From: Spongilla lacustris
Taxonomy: Eukaryota > Porifera > Demospongiae > Spongillida > Spongillidae
DNA: 64,000 nucleotides
NCBI GenBank assembly: GCA_949361645.1
Contig: OX442426.1
Location: forward strand, 930,001 to 994,000
Direction of reading: 5' to 3'
The notes under the pieces were generated by a model, which worked only from the letters and a program-made list of their open reading frames with translations, had not been told where the DNA came from and searched no databases. This document shows, piece by piece, positions 38,404 to 51,200 of the stretch. Both the position numbers and the translations under genes were made by a program. Numbering within the stretch: the stretch's first letter is position 1; the number at the start of each line of letters is the position of its first letter.

Positions 38404-40250
38404 TCAAGCTGACCTCCAGTGACCACGGCATGAGCTGCTCACGTGACTCATCTCAGGACCAAACTGGAAGATGCCATGGCGATTGGCAAGGGCAGTCACT
38501 ATAGGGCTGCTTGTTTCCGGGAGGGTGTCGACATCTTCCATGGTTGTGACAGAGAACCGGTGAACAACCTCATGAAAGGCCTCCCTGAGGTACACAGGGA
38601 TGAATAGGGATGCTATTCACCTCCAGGTAAAGGCTTAAGCCGGGGAAACGATATACCTTTATGGAACCTTCATCACCGTCACAGTAGTTAATGCACTCAG
38701 CTGTCACACCCACTGTAGTTGCCAGATGTATACAGCGGCAAGTACCCAGAGTCAGCCACACACCTCCCCCATACGAGTACACACTCTTTTAAGGGTGGGC
38801 AGTGCTGAGTAAACCAATCCCTCCTGCACCAGCATGGATATTGCTGGCTTAGGTCCTGATAAGGGATAAGAGAAAAGTGCTAACTTAACCTGCACATAGT
38901 ACAGATTGGGCATTTCACCTGCAGTTGCCCAGGTGTGTCTTTGTGAAGTGGGCAAAGTCATACTGGACAAGGCAGAACAACTGCTGCACGGCAGGGGGTG
39001 GGTGTCGATCACCAGCAGCAAGATGAGAGAGGAGCACAGGGGACACTCGTACTCCTCCGCACACTGCTGTAACGGTTAGCCTGCGTCTACTACTGCCTGG
39101 CAACCATACCTGAGGAGGAGGCAGCACCAGTAGAATGGGGCGAAGGAGGTACTAGTAGAGCACGTGGGCAGCACCACAACATCAGGTCCCCTCCATCCCT
39201 CCGCGAAACGCTTACCACACTGTCCTGATAACTTGCCTGTCCTCCCATAGGTATAATGGCGGGCATTTCTTCCCTTCTGCCTGTAACCGCAGTCTCGTAC
39301 CCAGACGTAGCGGTGATGTATTAACCATCCACAGCTGTGAGAATCAGGGTCTGGGTACGAGAATGATAATTTACCCCCGTTTGTTCCTCTAGTTTAACGG
39401 TTTGATTCAGTTGCTCCTCTTGGTCCATGATCCCACTTCTGACGCCACCGTAACATTCCATTGAGGAGGAATCTTTATTTGGCCACATGACAAACAACAT
39501 CCACTTTGAATTGGGTAACTTGATTTCTTTTGTTAACCCCTTGTCAACCTCGGTCACAGTGCTACACTGAAACAGCAGCGATGAGAAGGCGCCAACCAGC
39601 TCAGGTGAGCCGTGAGACAGATCAGCTGAGCCAGTCATCTTGAATGGCATGAAGTGAGCATGTGACTGCAGTGAATACACGAGCCTCTGTGTGGCCTGCA
39701 GGGGGCTAGGGGCCCTCACCTCATGCCTGTGTGGCCTGCAGGGGGCTAAGGGGCCCTCACCTCATGTGTGGCCTGCAGGGGTCTAAGGGCCCTCACCTCA
39801 TGCACACTGCTCCCTCTGCTCAGCTTGGACCTCATCTTGTATGGCCTCTGGGTGGGCGGAGATTACTATGATGTGGGCGTGGCAGCTGCACATGATCGAC
39901 AACATGGCTTCAGATGATGTCACTGAGGTGCAAACATTGTCAAGGACGATCAGCAGGGATTTGGTGGGAGGGGCCACAGGGGCAGTCCTTTGAGGGCAAT
40001 GGGCCATGCTGGCTGGCATCACTTCTTCACCTGTGTGCTTACCACTGTGCCATTCACCTTGGTGATGAAGGCAATAACAGGCTCCTCAGAACTGATACCA
40101 GAACAGGAATGGAGAATTTGGAATGGGAATAAGTATGAGGATGGGGTGGAGGGGGTTAAGGGAGAAAGGATAAGGAGGAGAAGTTGATCCATCCAGCTGC
40201 ACTTTTCATATTTCATGCACCTCAAGGGGAAGGGCTAACTTGATAGGACT
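38404..40250 (-). CDS. Unresolved multi-exon gene candidate
   Basis: Several minus-strand open segments border plausible splice sites: about 40100-40060 (EEPVIAFITKVNGTV before gtaagc), 40022-39800 (SLLIVLDNV, then AHIIVISAHPEA), 39690-39400 (ATQRLVYSLQSHAHFMPF and following), and 38780-38420 (LATTVGVTAECINYC; FHEVVHRFSVTTMEDVDTL). LLIVLDNV followed ~30 residues later by HIIVISA resembles the Walker B and sensor 1 strands of a STAND/NB-ARC NTPase, but no P-loop was found and the exon chain is not certain. I do not assign a function. It may be decayed: an inverted duplication lies at its upstream end. Confidence 0.3.
39690..39802 (-). repeat. Three tandem copies of an intron with flanking microexons
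   Basis: On the minus strand a unit of about 36-42 bp occurs three times. Each copy has catgag before gtgagggccc and ctgcag before gccacaca. So each repeat carries a 5' splice site, a ~26-bp interval and a 3' splice site. It lies between two open segments of the unresolved gene candidate. Confidence 0.7.
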
Positions 40251-40418
40251 GGAAAAATCAATCACTATCAATAACATCCTGACCTTTGAACAACACCTTT
40301 AGATCTGACCTGTGACATCACTATGACATCACACACCATATGATTATCCATCTCAGTAACAACTGACCTGAACATCTGATGGCCTCACCAGGAGGGCATC
40401 CTCCATCTTGGTCAGCAG

Positions 40419-40665
40419 GGGAGGGCCCCAGCAGTGTGCCCACCATCTTGCCATCAGGTGTTCTCTCAACTGTGAACTGCACGTCCCTTCCAATCAGCTG
40501 GGACACGCCCACCCCAGTGTGCATGTTTGGGAGTACTTTTTAAAGGGTGGCTTTCTGAAGGGCATGGGTGGTGCCCACCCATGCCCTTCAGAAAGCCACC
40601 CTTGTTGAGAGAACACCTGATGGCAAGATGGTGGGCACACTGCTGGGGCCCTCCCCTGCTGACCC
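40419..40665. repeat. Nested inverted repeats
   Basis: About 60 bp at 40410-40470 (gtcagcaggggagggcccca onward) recurs inverted at 40603-40665. Between them, about 40537-40597 is a near-perfect palindrome with ~28-bp arms centred in gggtggtgcccaccc. Part of the outer repeat lies in an open minus-strand segment (FTVERTPDGKMVGTLLGPS). This looks like a snap-back duplication. Confidence 0.85.
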
Positions 40666-40847
40666 ATAGCATCAGTGAAAGTGATGTAGGGTAGATATAT
40701 AGTTAGCATTTTGTGTACATTGTGTGTAGTCTAGTTGTATATGTTTATATATCAGTGTATTTGTGTATGTCCATATTGCGAATTATTATAATAAAATTAA
40801 ATAGTGTATCAAAGACAACCTAGAACTGTTCAAAACCACTGGCTTTA

Positions 40848-41946
40848 GCGTTGAGCTAGCCTCGTCCCCAGGCCCTATTTTTATATTAAAGTTAGCGGGG
40901 ACAAAAAAATAGTTTATAAAATATTCACCTTAACTGATGTAGGAGCAGCCATAGCACCTTCAGTTGTGTTATCACATGGTTCCAACACTATTAAGCTTGC
41001 TTCTGTAACTATGATGCATGTAAATTTGGTTGATGAATTTATGTCTTCAGCAGAATTCTGAGATACATTTGGGGCACCAATCACATGTAGCTCTTGGTCT
41101 CCTGGGCCATCTGTAGTACCTGGTACCTGATCATTGATACTGTCACTCAGTGGCTCAGTGCAATTATCAGTCTGCGCTGTGTAAGCATAAATAAATCAAG
41201 TGTGGTACATTATATTGTTTATTTCCCTTACAGATATGGCAATCAAGATAAGTAAGTCTTCTTCCAGTGCGCTCAGGAGTCAGACGCTTGGCCACAGGTC
41301 TACACTGGCTAGTGTGAGGAGATGCCTCAGGGCCACTGGTGTCCTTGGTTCTTTTTCGTGTGATCTGCCCTTGTGAACCCATGGTATCACCAGTGCCAGA
41401 GCCAGAGGGTGAGGCTTTATTCTTCTCATAACTAGTCTTGGCTGTTCTTATAAATGACTCTGCTGACAAAAGTTTCCTATTGCAGATCCCGCAGATGAAC
41501 TTAGTCAAACCATCATCTGGAGCCACTGGGACATCAGCAACCTTGCTGAGCCTTTCTGCAAGACCTGAATTCAAAGATTTTGTAGAAAAGAGTGCTACAC
41601 AGTGTGTGGGGGGAACAACACTGCCACAAATCCTGCAAGACTTTGACTCTTTCCTTGTCTCCATTTCTTAGCATTGATTTTGTTATATTTCGAAATGGAG
41701 CGCTATACGCAAATCCACGGGCGACGAACATACGACGGTCTGAGACGAGGTAACGCTTACGCGGAGAACCGAATTATTTTACGGAAAGGATTACAAACCA
41801 AATTACAACAGTGCACGAATCTTCAGATTCTGGAGATTGGCTAGCGCATGCGCACCAAGACCTTGACAATGGATACCAGGCCCTATTTTTTGTCCCCGCT
41901 AACTTTAATATAAAAATAGGGCCTGGGGACGAGGCTAGCGTTGAGC
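40848..41946. mobile_element. 1,081-bp TIR element with 9-bp target duplication and zinc-finger gene
   Basis: 40857-40912 (tagcctcgtccccaggccct onward) is repeated in inverse at 41883-41937, with a single one-base length difference in an A run. The flanks carry the identical direct repeat gcgttgagc at 40848-40856 and 41938-41946. The interior is filled by one two-exon minus-strand gene and holds no transposase-like frame. The near-identical ends suggest recent movement. The superfamily is not assigned: 9-bp duplications occur in Mutator-like elements, but the ends do not look typical to me. Confidence 0.88.
40914..41664 (-). CDS. ZAD-like zinc-finger protein carried by the TIR element
   Basis: Two exons, 41664-41232 and 41176-40914, joined across a 55-bp GT-AG intron, give 231 residues with stop just inside the left TIR. 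Residues about 9-60 hold CRICG ... FICGICNRKL, a C-x2-C ... C-x2-C arrangement like ZAD domains, which bind zinc and mediate dimerisation in insect zinc-finger proteins. Similar N-terminal domains are frequent in uncharacterised cnidarian and sponge proteins (recalled, not searched). A basic central part (TRKRTKD, CRPVAKRLTPERTGRR) may be a nuclear signal. The C-terminal ~90 residues are acidic and polar, without fingers. A role in transposition or as cargo is inference. The frame is intact with no breaks. Confidence 0.72.
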
Positions 41947-41949
41947 CAA

Positions 41950-42677
41950 ATGACTCGTCATGAATATGATATATGCTAAAACGACCTTTAACCAACATCA
42001 GGCCCGTTAAGCTGGGGTTGATATAGAACTGTCATATGTAGAACACGTACAAGCCTCGTCTCTCTAAGCTTTGAGAGGCACTGTTATACTATTTTCCTAA
42101 AATAGAATAGTTAGTACGGATGATGCATATCATTCATAATTTTAATTCGGTGGTGGGTCATAAATCTGTTGCTTGAACTTTTCATTCATTAATGCAGGGG
42201 AAAATGCTACACAAAATGCATAGCTCTTTGCCTGTCATCCTGAGCCAATAACGCAGATTGGAGGAAATCTCTGGCAGGGACCACCACTTCTCAACTGCCT
42301 CCTACAGGTCTCATTAGGGGTGTGTAGTAAGAATCATGTATCGAAAAGCAGACAATAACATAGTTACTTTCCGCTTGGAAGACTGACAAAAACTTATATC
42401 CCTCGTTCCCTACCCAGTTGAAGTTCGATGTATGTCTAGCTATAAATGAGACTACATATTTGTGCAGCTGCAGACCCAACTGTATGCACATCGCCATAGA
42501 AACTGTTCGGTCTGGGGCCGAGACTATGAAATATTCCTCCAAGGCCCCCCCCCCCCCCCCCCCCCCCCAAAACTCTAGATCTGCCCCAAACGTCACAGCA
42601 TGCATGCAGAGTACATGTGGAGGTTGACATGAAGCATTTCTGAAAACAACAGCAGAATGTGAATTGAAGATTAATGG

Positions 42678-42733
<56 letters not shown>

Positions 42734-43010
42734 ATACTGACAACTATTATGTAACAGTGATAAGTGAATCATGGCCGCATCACGCACGAAGAAGGCAAGC
42801 TGTCCTGTGTGCTTGGGAGCTGCTGGATGAAGTCAGTAACCTGAGGAAATGACAGCCTGCTGTTATGCAACCATCTAACAACAAACCGTTGTTATGCAAC
42901 CATTCTGTTGTTATGCAACCATGTAACAGTGGCGTAGTGTAGTTGTTGAGTTGCCTAAGATTGAGGAAATGGCATCCCAGGGTTGTGTACAGATGTTCCT
43001 TAAGTACTGA
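41950..43010. other. No gene recognised; simple repeats
   Basis: Contains a poly-C run (about 42546-42568) and a (GT)n run (about 42680-42732). Short open frames here result from the repeats. Confidence 0.5.
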
Positions 43011-43019
43011 AGAGGCACT

Positions 43020-44150
43020 GGTCTCCCTCATCCCCGGTCCCCCTCAACCCTGGTCCCCCCCACCCCTGGTCTCCCTCATCTCCGGTCCCCCTCATCCCCG
43101 GTCCCCCTCAACCCTGGTCTCCCCCACCCCTGGTCTCCCTCATCCCTGGTCCCCCTCATCCCTGGTCCCCCTCATCCCTGCATGCACCCAGGAAACATAT
43201 GCCACCCCCCCCCCCCGCCCCCTTGCTAATCATCCCAATGACAGCCTGTTGTTATGCACCATCCTATAGATGTGGTCAGGTCATTGATCAAAGCTAATGG
43301 AACATGTGATTAGAAAGGTTTTGTACCACACCCCATACACATGCCCCCTCCCCCTCCCACCACACCTATACACATGCCCCCTCCCCCTCCCCCTCCCACC
43401 ACACCTATACACATGCCCCCTCCCCCCTCCCACCATACCTATACACATGCCCCCTCCCCCCTCCCACCACACCTATACACATGCCCCCTCCCCCCTCCCA
43501 CCACACCTATACACATGCCACCTCCCCCCTCCCACCACACCTATACACATGCCCCCTCCCCCCTCCCACCACACCTATACACATGCCCCTCCCCCCATAC
43601 TCCACAATAAACATGGTCCCACTTAGGCGCCTCCCCCTCACTGCATCCTAACGACAGCCTGTTGTTAGCAAACCATCCTATAGGCCATTGATCAAATGAT
43701 TAGAACGATTTTGCGTCCCTCCCACCACACCAATATACATGCCCCCTCATCCCTCCCACCATACACATGCCCCCTCCCCCTCCCACACCCATACACATGC
43801 CCCCTGATCTCTTTGTCATAAGGTCACCACATTTACATATTATATTGTTAAACAGTCCCCTTGATGTAATCTATCGTACATGTGCAGTGGTCAATACAAC
43901 AGTACTGATGGTACATCTCCCACACATCACTCCACATCTCCCACACATCACTCCTCATCTCCCACACATCACTCCTCATCTCCCACACATCACTCCTCAT
44001 CTCCCACACATCACTCCACATCTCCCACACATCACTCCTCATCTCCCACACATCACTCCACACCTCCCACACATCACTCCACACCTCCCACACATCACTC
44101 CACACCTCCCACACATCACTCCACACCTCCCACACATCACCCCTCATTGC
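43020..44150. repeat. Cluster of three unrelated minisatellites
   Basis: 43020-43185: 13-15-bp ccctcatccctggtc-type units. 43335-43600: ~31-bp units with caccacacctatacacatgc and a C-rich part. 43912-44150: 20-bp units catctcccacacatcactcc, about 12 copies. All lie 3' of the deoxynucleoside kinase gene. Confidence 0.93.
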
Positions 44151-44368
44151 TTCCCTTAATCTCTATAATGTCCTGGGTGTGCTCCGTGGTGCACCTTTGT
44201 ACACTGCGGGGTACACAAAACTAAACCCACACGCATTCCGCCGTTTCTGCATTCTAGTAAGTTTGACTGTTATGCCATGTGGTATAAGTCCTTATCTCTT
44301 TGGGCCGAAGCCTTGAAGGCCTAATACCTTTCACTGCTAATACAGCAAGTCGCCCAGGACATTAAACA

Positions 44369-45174
44369 TTAACACTCCTCCCACACCTCACTCATCCTTT
44401 CTCGCACCCCTCTACACACCTGCTTAAGCATCTTCTCTCTGTTGACCCCATCGTTCTCAAACTCTTCATTACAGTCCAGAATCAGCACTGGTACATTGTC
44501 GAGATGTTTGGGTAACCTTATAAGGAAGGGGGCGTGGTCAGCACAGAGCAGCACATAGGGCACAGTACTTGGTCCTCTTGTGCAGTAGCCAGCTGTCGTG
44601 CTTATCATGGAGGGACTCCAAGTACTCCAGAGTTACTGTACCTTCCTGAGTGTGTGTGAGGGGTGCATGTGTGAGGGTGTGCATGTGTGACGGGTGTGTA
44701 TGTGTGAGGGTGTGCATGTGTGACGGGTGTGCATGTGTGAGGGGTGTGCATGTGTGAGGGTGTGCATGTGTGAGGGTATGCATGTGGGAGGGGTATGCAT
44801 GTGTGGGAGGGGTATGCATGTGTGAGGGTGAGTGTGTGTGAGGGGTGAATGTGTGTGTCGAGTTTGTGAGAGGGAGAGTGTGTGAATGTGGGTACATGCT
44901 CTATTATGTCACTGCAGACTTTAACCCCTAACTAACCTCGCTGCGATGTCTGTGATGTAATCGCTTCAAGCACACCTTTAAAAGCAACACAATGCTCCAA
45001 TCATTAATACACAAAATGCTCCAATCAGCACACCTGGGGGTCTGCACGGAGATAGATGAAGCCGTCCAGCTGTATGGCCAAGGCATCTAGGAGGAAGGCG
45101 TGCCAGTCACAGTAGATGCCCCACTCCACGTCACTTATCAGACCCATCTCATAACAGTTCAAGGCAAAGCAGAA

Positions 45175-45214
<40 letters not shown>

Positions 45215-48200
45215 CACTTCAACTAAGGAGATGTAGTCATTAAACACAGCCTCACTTGTCACTGAAAACTGATCTCTCAAAGAACTGGACGGGATTTCTT
45301 CCCGAGAAAGCGGTTTGAGGTGGGGGCATTGTTTGGGCCCTAAGGCGACTTAAACATGCATAACTCTGGGGGAGAGAGGTGTGTGCATGGAGACAGAGAG
45401 AGGGAAGTGTGAGGGAGAGGGGAGAGGAGTGAGGGGGAGGGAGGAGTGTGAGGGGGAGGGAGGAGTGTGAGGGGGAGGGGAGAGAGGAGGGGACAGGATA
45501 ATAATTTATCAGATTCAATACACCACATTGGCTGCTACATGTACTACAAAACATGTCTTTGGATGAGACATGTTAAAAAGAAGGGGTACAAGAGGAGGGG
45601 TACAAGAGGAGGGGTACATGAGGAGGGGTACATGAGGAGGGGTACAAGAGGAGGGGTACAAGAGGAGGCAATCCTCTTGAGTGTCCCATATGCAAATACT
45701 AAAGCAATGATCCCTGCCATATGGTCAGAGGGGAGGTGTGGCCCCTCCACCCCCCATTCCCTAAAACTTGGCTTTACTGTACGGCGCCAAAGGCACCTCG
45801 TCCACGAAGTGGGCTGGGGACCAGCAAGATAAAAAATATTTAGTGCGACCTGCTTGGTGCAATGAAGAGTGTCTGGACAGCACCACGGGTGCAATTTGAC
45901 TCCGGATTTGGCGTCGGCCCTTCAAGCCTCATGCCCTAAGCCCTAAAGCCCTAACCTTTCCCTGCACTCACATGTCTCTTATTTTCAACTTCAACAATGC
46001 AAAGAGATTACAACAGCACTCGTACGGGTTCACGGCTGTCTGAATGTAGGCCTTACACCTAGAAATTTTGAGGTCCCATAGCAACGAACCAGACAACCTC
46101 TGACCCTTGGAATGTGCTATACACAAAGCATACGAAATACAATGAACACCTATAAGCCATACTGTGCTAAAGAAACTCCTCTGACCTTCATGTGATCATA
46201 TCAATCACGCGGCCTTACCAGTACAAAGTATCAGTTTAGTCCGTGGAAGACAGTGACTTGTTTGTTTGTATATTTAGCTCTAGCTGCCAACTTCATGCTC
46301 ACATATGAGCACTATATATAAGGCATTTCTAACTGGGAGGTCGCAGTTTGCTCAGGAAGATTGAAGACACCGTGGTGATTACTGGATGTACGCATACATA
46401 TCACAAAGTGAGAACAAATTTGAGGCAATACTTGTGAAGTGTTCCAGGCCTCAAGTATACGTGTATACAGGTTGGTAACATTACCATGTGGAGGTTGGTA
46501 CCTAACATTACTGTGGCACGACCGCACCCCCTGCTGAGCCAAGAACGTCAACGCGTACAGGGAGCTGTTCAGCTTCGACCAGTCCATCGAATTGGACACT
46601 GCTGCTTGCTGCCTAAATAATGAGTCGTACGCCTGCCAACCCCTCCCACCAAGACGCCGAGCTTCCCGGACGATAAGCGTTTGATAGGCCAACAGCCGGC
46701 GTATCCTACTTGGATGCCGACTCGCCACGACGCAAACATATACGCCAAAACATTGCACCCAGCTTAGCAAGTCGGGCACCTCCCTCCTGCTCGCGAGTCT
46801 AGAGGTACTGCCATCAGTGTTCTTCGCTTCACGCCCTGGCACCTGCCGGTCTGCCTCCAGATTATCACGCAGCAGCTCTGCCATGTCAACAAAGTCCCCC
46901 TTTAGTATCTTCTTCACTAATTTCCCTGGGACCGGCAGAAGACCCTCGCTTATTACGAACGGCGAATCTTCCGGCACATCTATGTCCGCCGCCAACCGCC
47001 TCGCCTGGTCACTATGACGACCTGACTGGTCACTATGACCCGACTGGTCACCACCACCACGATTCGACTCAAGCACCACATCACCATCAAATGCAGCAGG
47101 CTCGCTGCCGACAATGGGAAGACCAAACTCTTGACTGACCACAGCTCTGGCATGACACCAAGAGGTCCGCCTCCATGTTTGCCAACTCCTAAAGATATAT
47201 AGTCTCATAAAGGGCCCACCGCTATAACAGAGAGGGGTCATGCCCCTACAACTACAACCTGCAATGTCGGTTCCAGCATAAGTGTGCTCTTTGTGGTGGC
47301 CGACACTCAAGTGCTGCGTGCAAAAAGGGAGCTGCTAAGTAGGGACGTATGTGTGTGTAACCTTGTTGAAACCAGTACATGAAAATGTGACCTTACACCA
47401 CCCTTATGTGAAGCTGGAGGGAGGGGCCCACCACCTGCCCTACATTCCTAGGTACGGAGGTTGATACAGAGACTTTGGAGCTCCGCCCTCCGGAGAAGAA
47501 ACTGGAATCACCGATGGTCACAGTTAAGGTACGGGCGTAAGGGGTGCACGAAGCGTGAGCTGCTGTCTGTTATTTGGTATGCCGAGTCACGCGTGTAAGG
47601 TGGTCCGCCCAAGTAGGCGTTTCCTACGCCAGTTAATAAACTTGTCTGCTGGTACCCAGAACTTGAGCCGATGCATCCGTCTCAATGGAGAGTGTCAATC
47701 GGACATAGGGTGGGACCATAGGGTGGTGGTTCTCATTCCTCCCCCAATGGAATGGCGTGTCAATGCTTATGGGATAGCCAAAAGGAACACCCGGACCACC
47801 AAGTGTGGAGAGACGCATCTGGCAGTTGGGGTTGTGGGGCATATTGGGGCACACTACTATGGATGGCTACAGCTCCCGTTGGCGGGGGAGGCATGGTGCT
47901 GGTCCATCTCTGTGAGGGAGGTAGTTCCCATACTGTTGGGCTGTTTCGTTTGGGGGGGTTCACTGGAGAGGGGGAGTCGTCTGTTGGAACTGTGCCAATC
48001 GTGCAGTAGTGGATGTCATCACCCACGGCAGCTCAAAGGACAAGCACTTATCCCATATCTTGAGGTGCTTCCATTCTGCAGAGGCTAAGTATAGCTTCAC
48101 CTTGTAGCCCACCCAGCGGGGGTGGACTACGACAGAGCGGATGACCTGTCCCGTAACCGGCTGTCTTCCTTCCTATCTAAGGTACCGGAAGCGGACAGCT

Positions 48201-51200
48201 ACCGAATGGTGATCCCACTCTGGTCGCAACAATTGGGCTGGGAACACGGAGAATGGACCAACAAGACTTGGGTCAGGTGGCTGAGAGGCTCCTTCATGAG
48301 TCCCTTGCCCCAGCCACAGGGCCAGCCACCAGGCGTACTTACTGCTCGGCACAGGGCCGCTACCTGACTTATTGCACAGAGGAGCACACCTGGCCACTAC
48401 CCACGAACGAGGAAATATTGTGCAGATTTGTAGCATGAATGTTTGTTCATGACCTGCCTCACCAAACTGTGATGTCATACCTTTCGGCCATGCGTCACCT
48501 TCAAATTACGGGTGGCTTGGGGGACCCGTTCGTGTCCGAGATGCCCTGACTGCAGCTTGTACTGAAGGGGGGCCAGAGTCGAGCGGTCAATTCCAGGGGC
48601 CAGGCGGACTTGCCTGCCAATCATACCCGCCCTCTTGCTAAAGATAAAGGACGTCCTAAGCAGAAATGGGCGCGATTACAACAACATCAAGTTGTGGGCG
48701 GCAGTGTGTGTATGCTACTTTGGCTTCCTGAGGTCGGGGGAGCTAACCGTTCCATCGCACAACTCATACTGCCCCCAGACCCACCTTAGCATGAACGATG
48801 TGTCCGTTGGCAGAGCGGGGAGGCCGGGGATAATACACCTCACGCTCAAGGCAGATCCATTCAGGAAGGGGTGTGACCATCTCCGTGGGCAGGACCGAGA
48901 AACAATTGTGCCCAGTGGTAGCCCTATTAGCCTACCTCGCGGTACGGGGCTACCAGGATGGGCCTCTGTTCCAATGCTACGACCAACGTCCACTGACAAA
49001 GGCCGCCTTCGTTGGTCAGGTGAGGAGGAGGACGCTGACCCTGGCTGGGGATCAGGTGAGGAGGACACTGACCCTGGCTGGGGATCAGGTGAGGAGGACG
49101 CTGACCCTGGCCGGTGTGGACGACCGGAATTACGCTGGCCACAGCTTTAGGATTGGGGCGGCCACCACAGCCGCAACTGCGGGAGTTGACGACTCCATGA
49201 TCCAAACGCTGAGAAGGTGAAAGAGTAGCGCCTACTTGGCATATATCCGAGGGAATGCCTTGCAGAGACCTCAGCGAGGCTTGCTGAGTAGCATCGATAT
49301 TAGGCCGTGTTTGTGCCAAGAAAAAAATTGAATTGATCCCACGTGCTCTGTGAGACGGCCGCATCAGCGAAGCATGGGGAGTTCGGGGGATGTGCACATC
49401 CCCTCTGGGTAGGATGAGCTCACTGCTAAGTGATCAGGGTCACGTGCCCCAAGCCAAGTGGGGGTCTGGGCACGCGATGCAACCGAGCTCTCCTACTGAC
49501 CGTTCTCCCAAATTGTATGACTATCTGCAAGGATGTGGCAACTACTTGGGTTAACACCAATTTGTCATGAATTAGATTATGAGACAATAAAGGTTTTATA
49601 TTTATAAACCATTCTGACCTTACACCTTTTTAACCAAAGGTCCAAACATAGCATGTAAGGTATCATTGTAAAGCTCAGAGCATGCCAAATCACAAAGTGG
49701 TTAACCTTAATCATTATGGTAATAAATGTGACTGTTACTGTGTAATGAAATATTTAACCTAGTATTGCTAAAAAAGGGATAGGTAGTTATTAAAAATGCC
49801 ACCACTCTCCCCTAAGCCCTACCCTTGCAACATGGGATAATAAAAGACATTGGTGGCAAATCATAACATTTTTGTTCCCTTTTAGAAACTAGTAACCAAT
49901 TACACAAAAAATTATAAAGAGAATACTTATAAAAATCACGTATAATTGCAACAGGTACATGTAAATAGGTGGGCTATTACAGTGTTCTCCCCCACAAAGT
50001 ATGAGCCTTTTCAGCCTTGGACTTTGATTCCTCTGAAATGAAGTACCCTCCTCTCCCACTGGTAAGATTTGGGGGCTCAATAGTGCAAAGAATGTCACTT
50101 TCATTAACCACAAAGTGAAGTGTCATCCTTTTCAGGAAAAACAAACTCCTACCTCCAACACTAGGGTGCATGAACTTTAATCCCCAAACTCCTCAGATAT
50201 CTCCTCCACTAGCCCATACCAGACCTCTTCATCGTACATGCATGCAATGTAGCTGCCCTTGGTCACATCAGAGGTATCATCCTGCAGTGATTCCACAATA
50301 TTTACTGACCACAGCAGTCCTCTCTCCAGAGGAGATTTCATGAACTGCTAAGGTGCTAGTGGGCTGTGGAATGTAGCGATAGTTCCCTTAATGGTACAAC
50401 TAGTCCTGAAACGCTCCACTAGGAGATACCTCTGCTTCCAGGACTGCTTCTTTGGAAACAAAGTAAAATCATACTCCCGAAATGTTCCCATTCCAAAATG
50501 AAAAAATCACAAGGATTAATGATCTGGTTGGATACAGGACGTTGCAGGCTGGCTTTTAGTGTGAGGTGCTAAGCAGTACCCCCTATTCCATCACAAGCAG
50601 TACCCCTATTCCATCACAAGCAGTACCCCCTATTCCATCACAAGCAGTACCCCCTATTCCATCACAAGCAGTACCTCCTATTCCATCACAAGCAGTCTTG
50701 CCGTGGGAGGTCGTAAAAAAGTTCCACTCAGCCAGCAACCCAAAGTCCTCTTGGTGGAAACAGAGGTTTATAAAATTAAATCGATTTTTATACTGGCCTA
50801 GTGGACCTTTGTGATGGCTGGATACTTTACATTCAGGCCCTCCAATAATGTTTTCAGAAGGACGTACACAGTGCTGGTTGTATGCAGTGGCTGTCAACTC
50901 CAAGGGAGCCATCTCCATTTTGTATGTACACAACAAAAGGTTACAGTGTTGCCTGCGTGTTTTCCCTTGAGCTGCATCCTGTACCACGAAGGAGAAGGTT
51001 CTAGTGCCCATGCCCTACACTCAATAGTGATCTCTTGTAGCGACTTCTTCCTTGGCTCGCTGTCTCTGTGCAGATCGAAGGCATTGCAGACCTATTCTGT
51101 AGCGCGGAGTATTTGTGCAAGTACACAATCAGCCCAGTGAGAGGCTGGGGTAGATGTGTGCTGTGGAGCACAGGTAGCGGTGGCATGCATGTGTGTGAAG

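Larger units (their letters stand above)
46531..49255. mobile_element. Degenerate DIRS/Ngaro-like tyrosine-recombinase retrotransposon
   Basis: Pieces of gag, reverse-transcriptase connection, RNase H and tyrosine recombinase are present. The order is disturbed: most of gag is on the minus strand (47172-46531), while the gag zinc knuckle and all pol-side pieces are on the plus strand. The polymerase core is missing between 47341 and 47445. Terminal repeats could not be identified. Frameshifts and stops show that it is inactive. It is inserted in intron 3 of the deoxynucleoside kinase gene. Confidence 0.8.
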
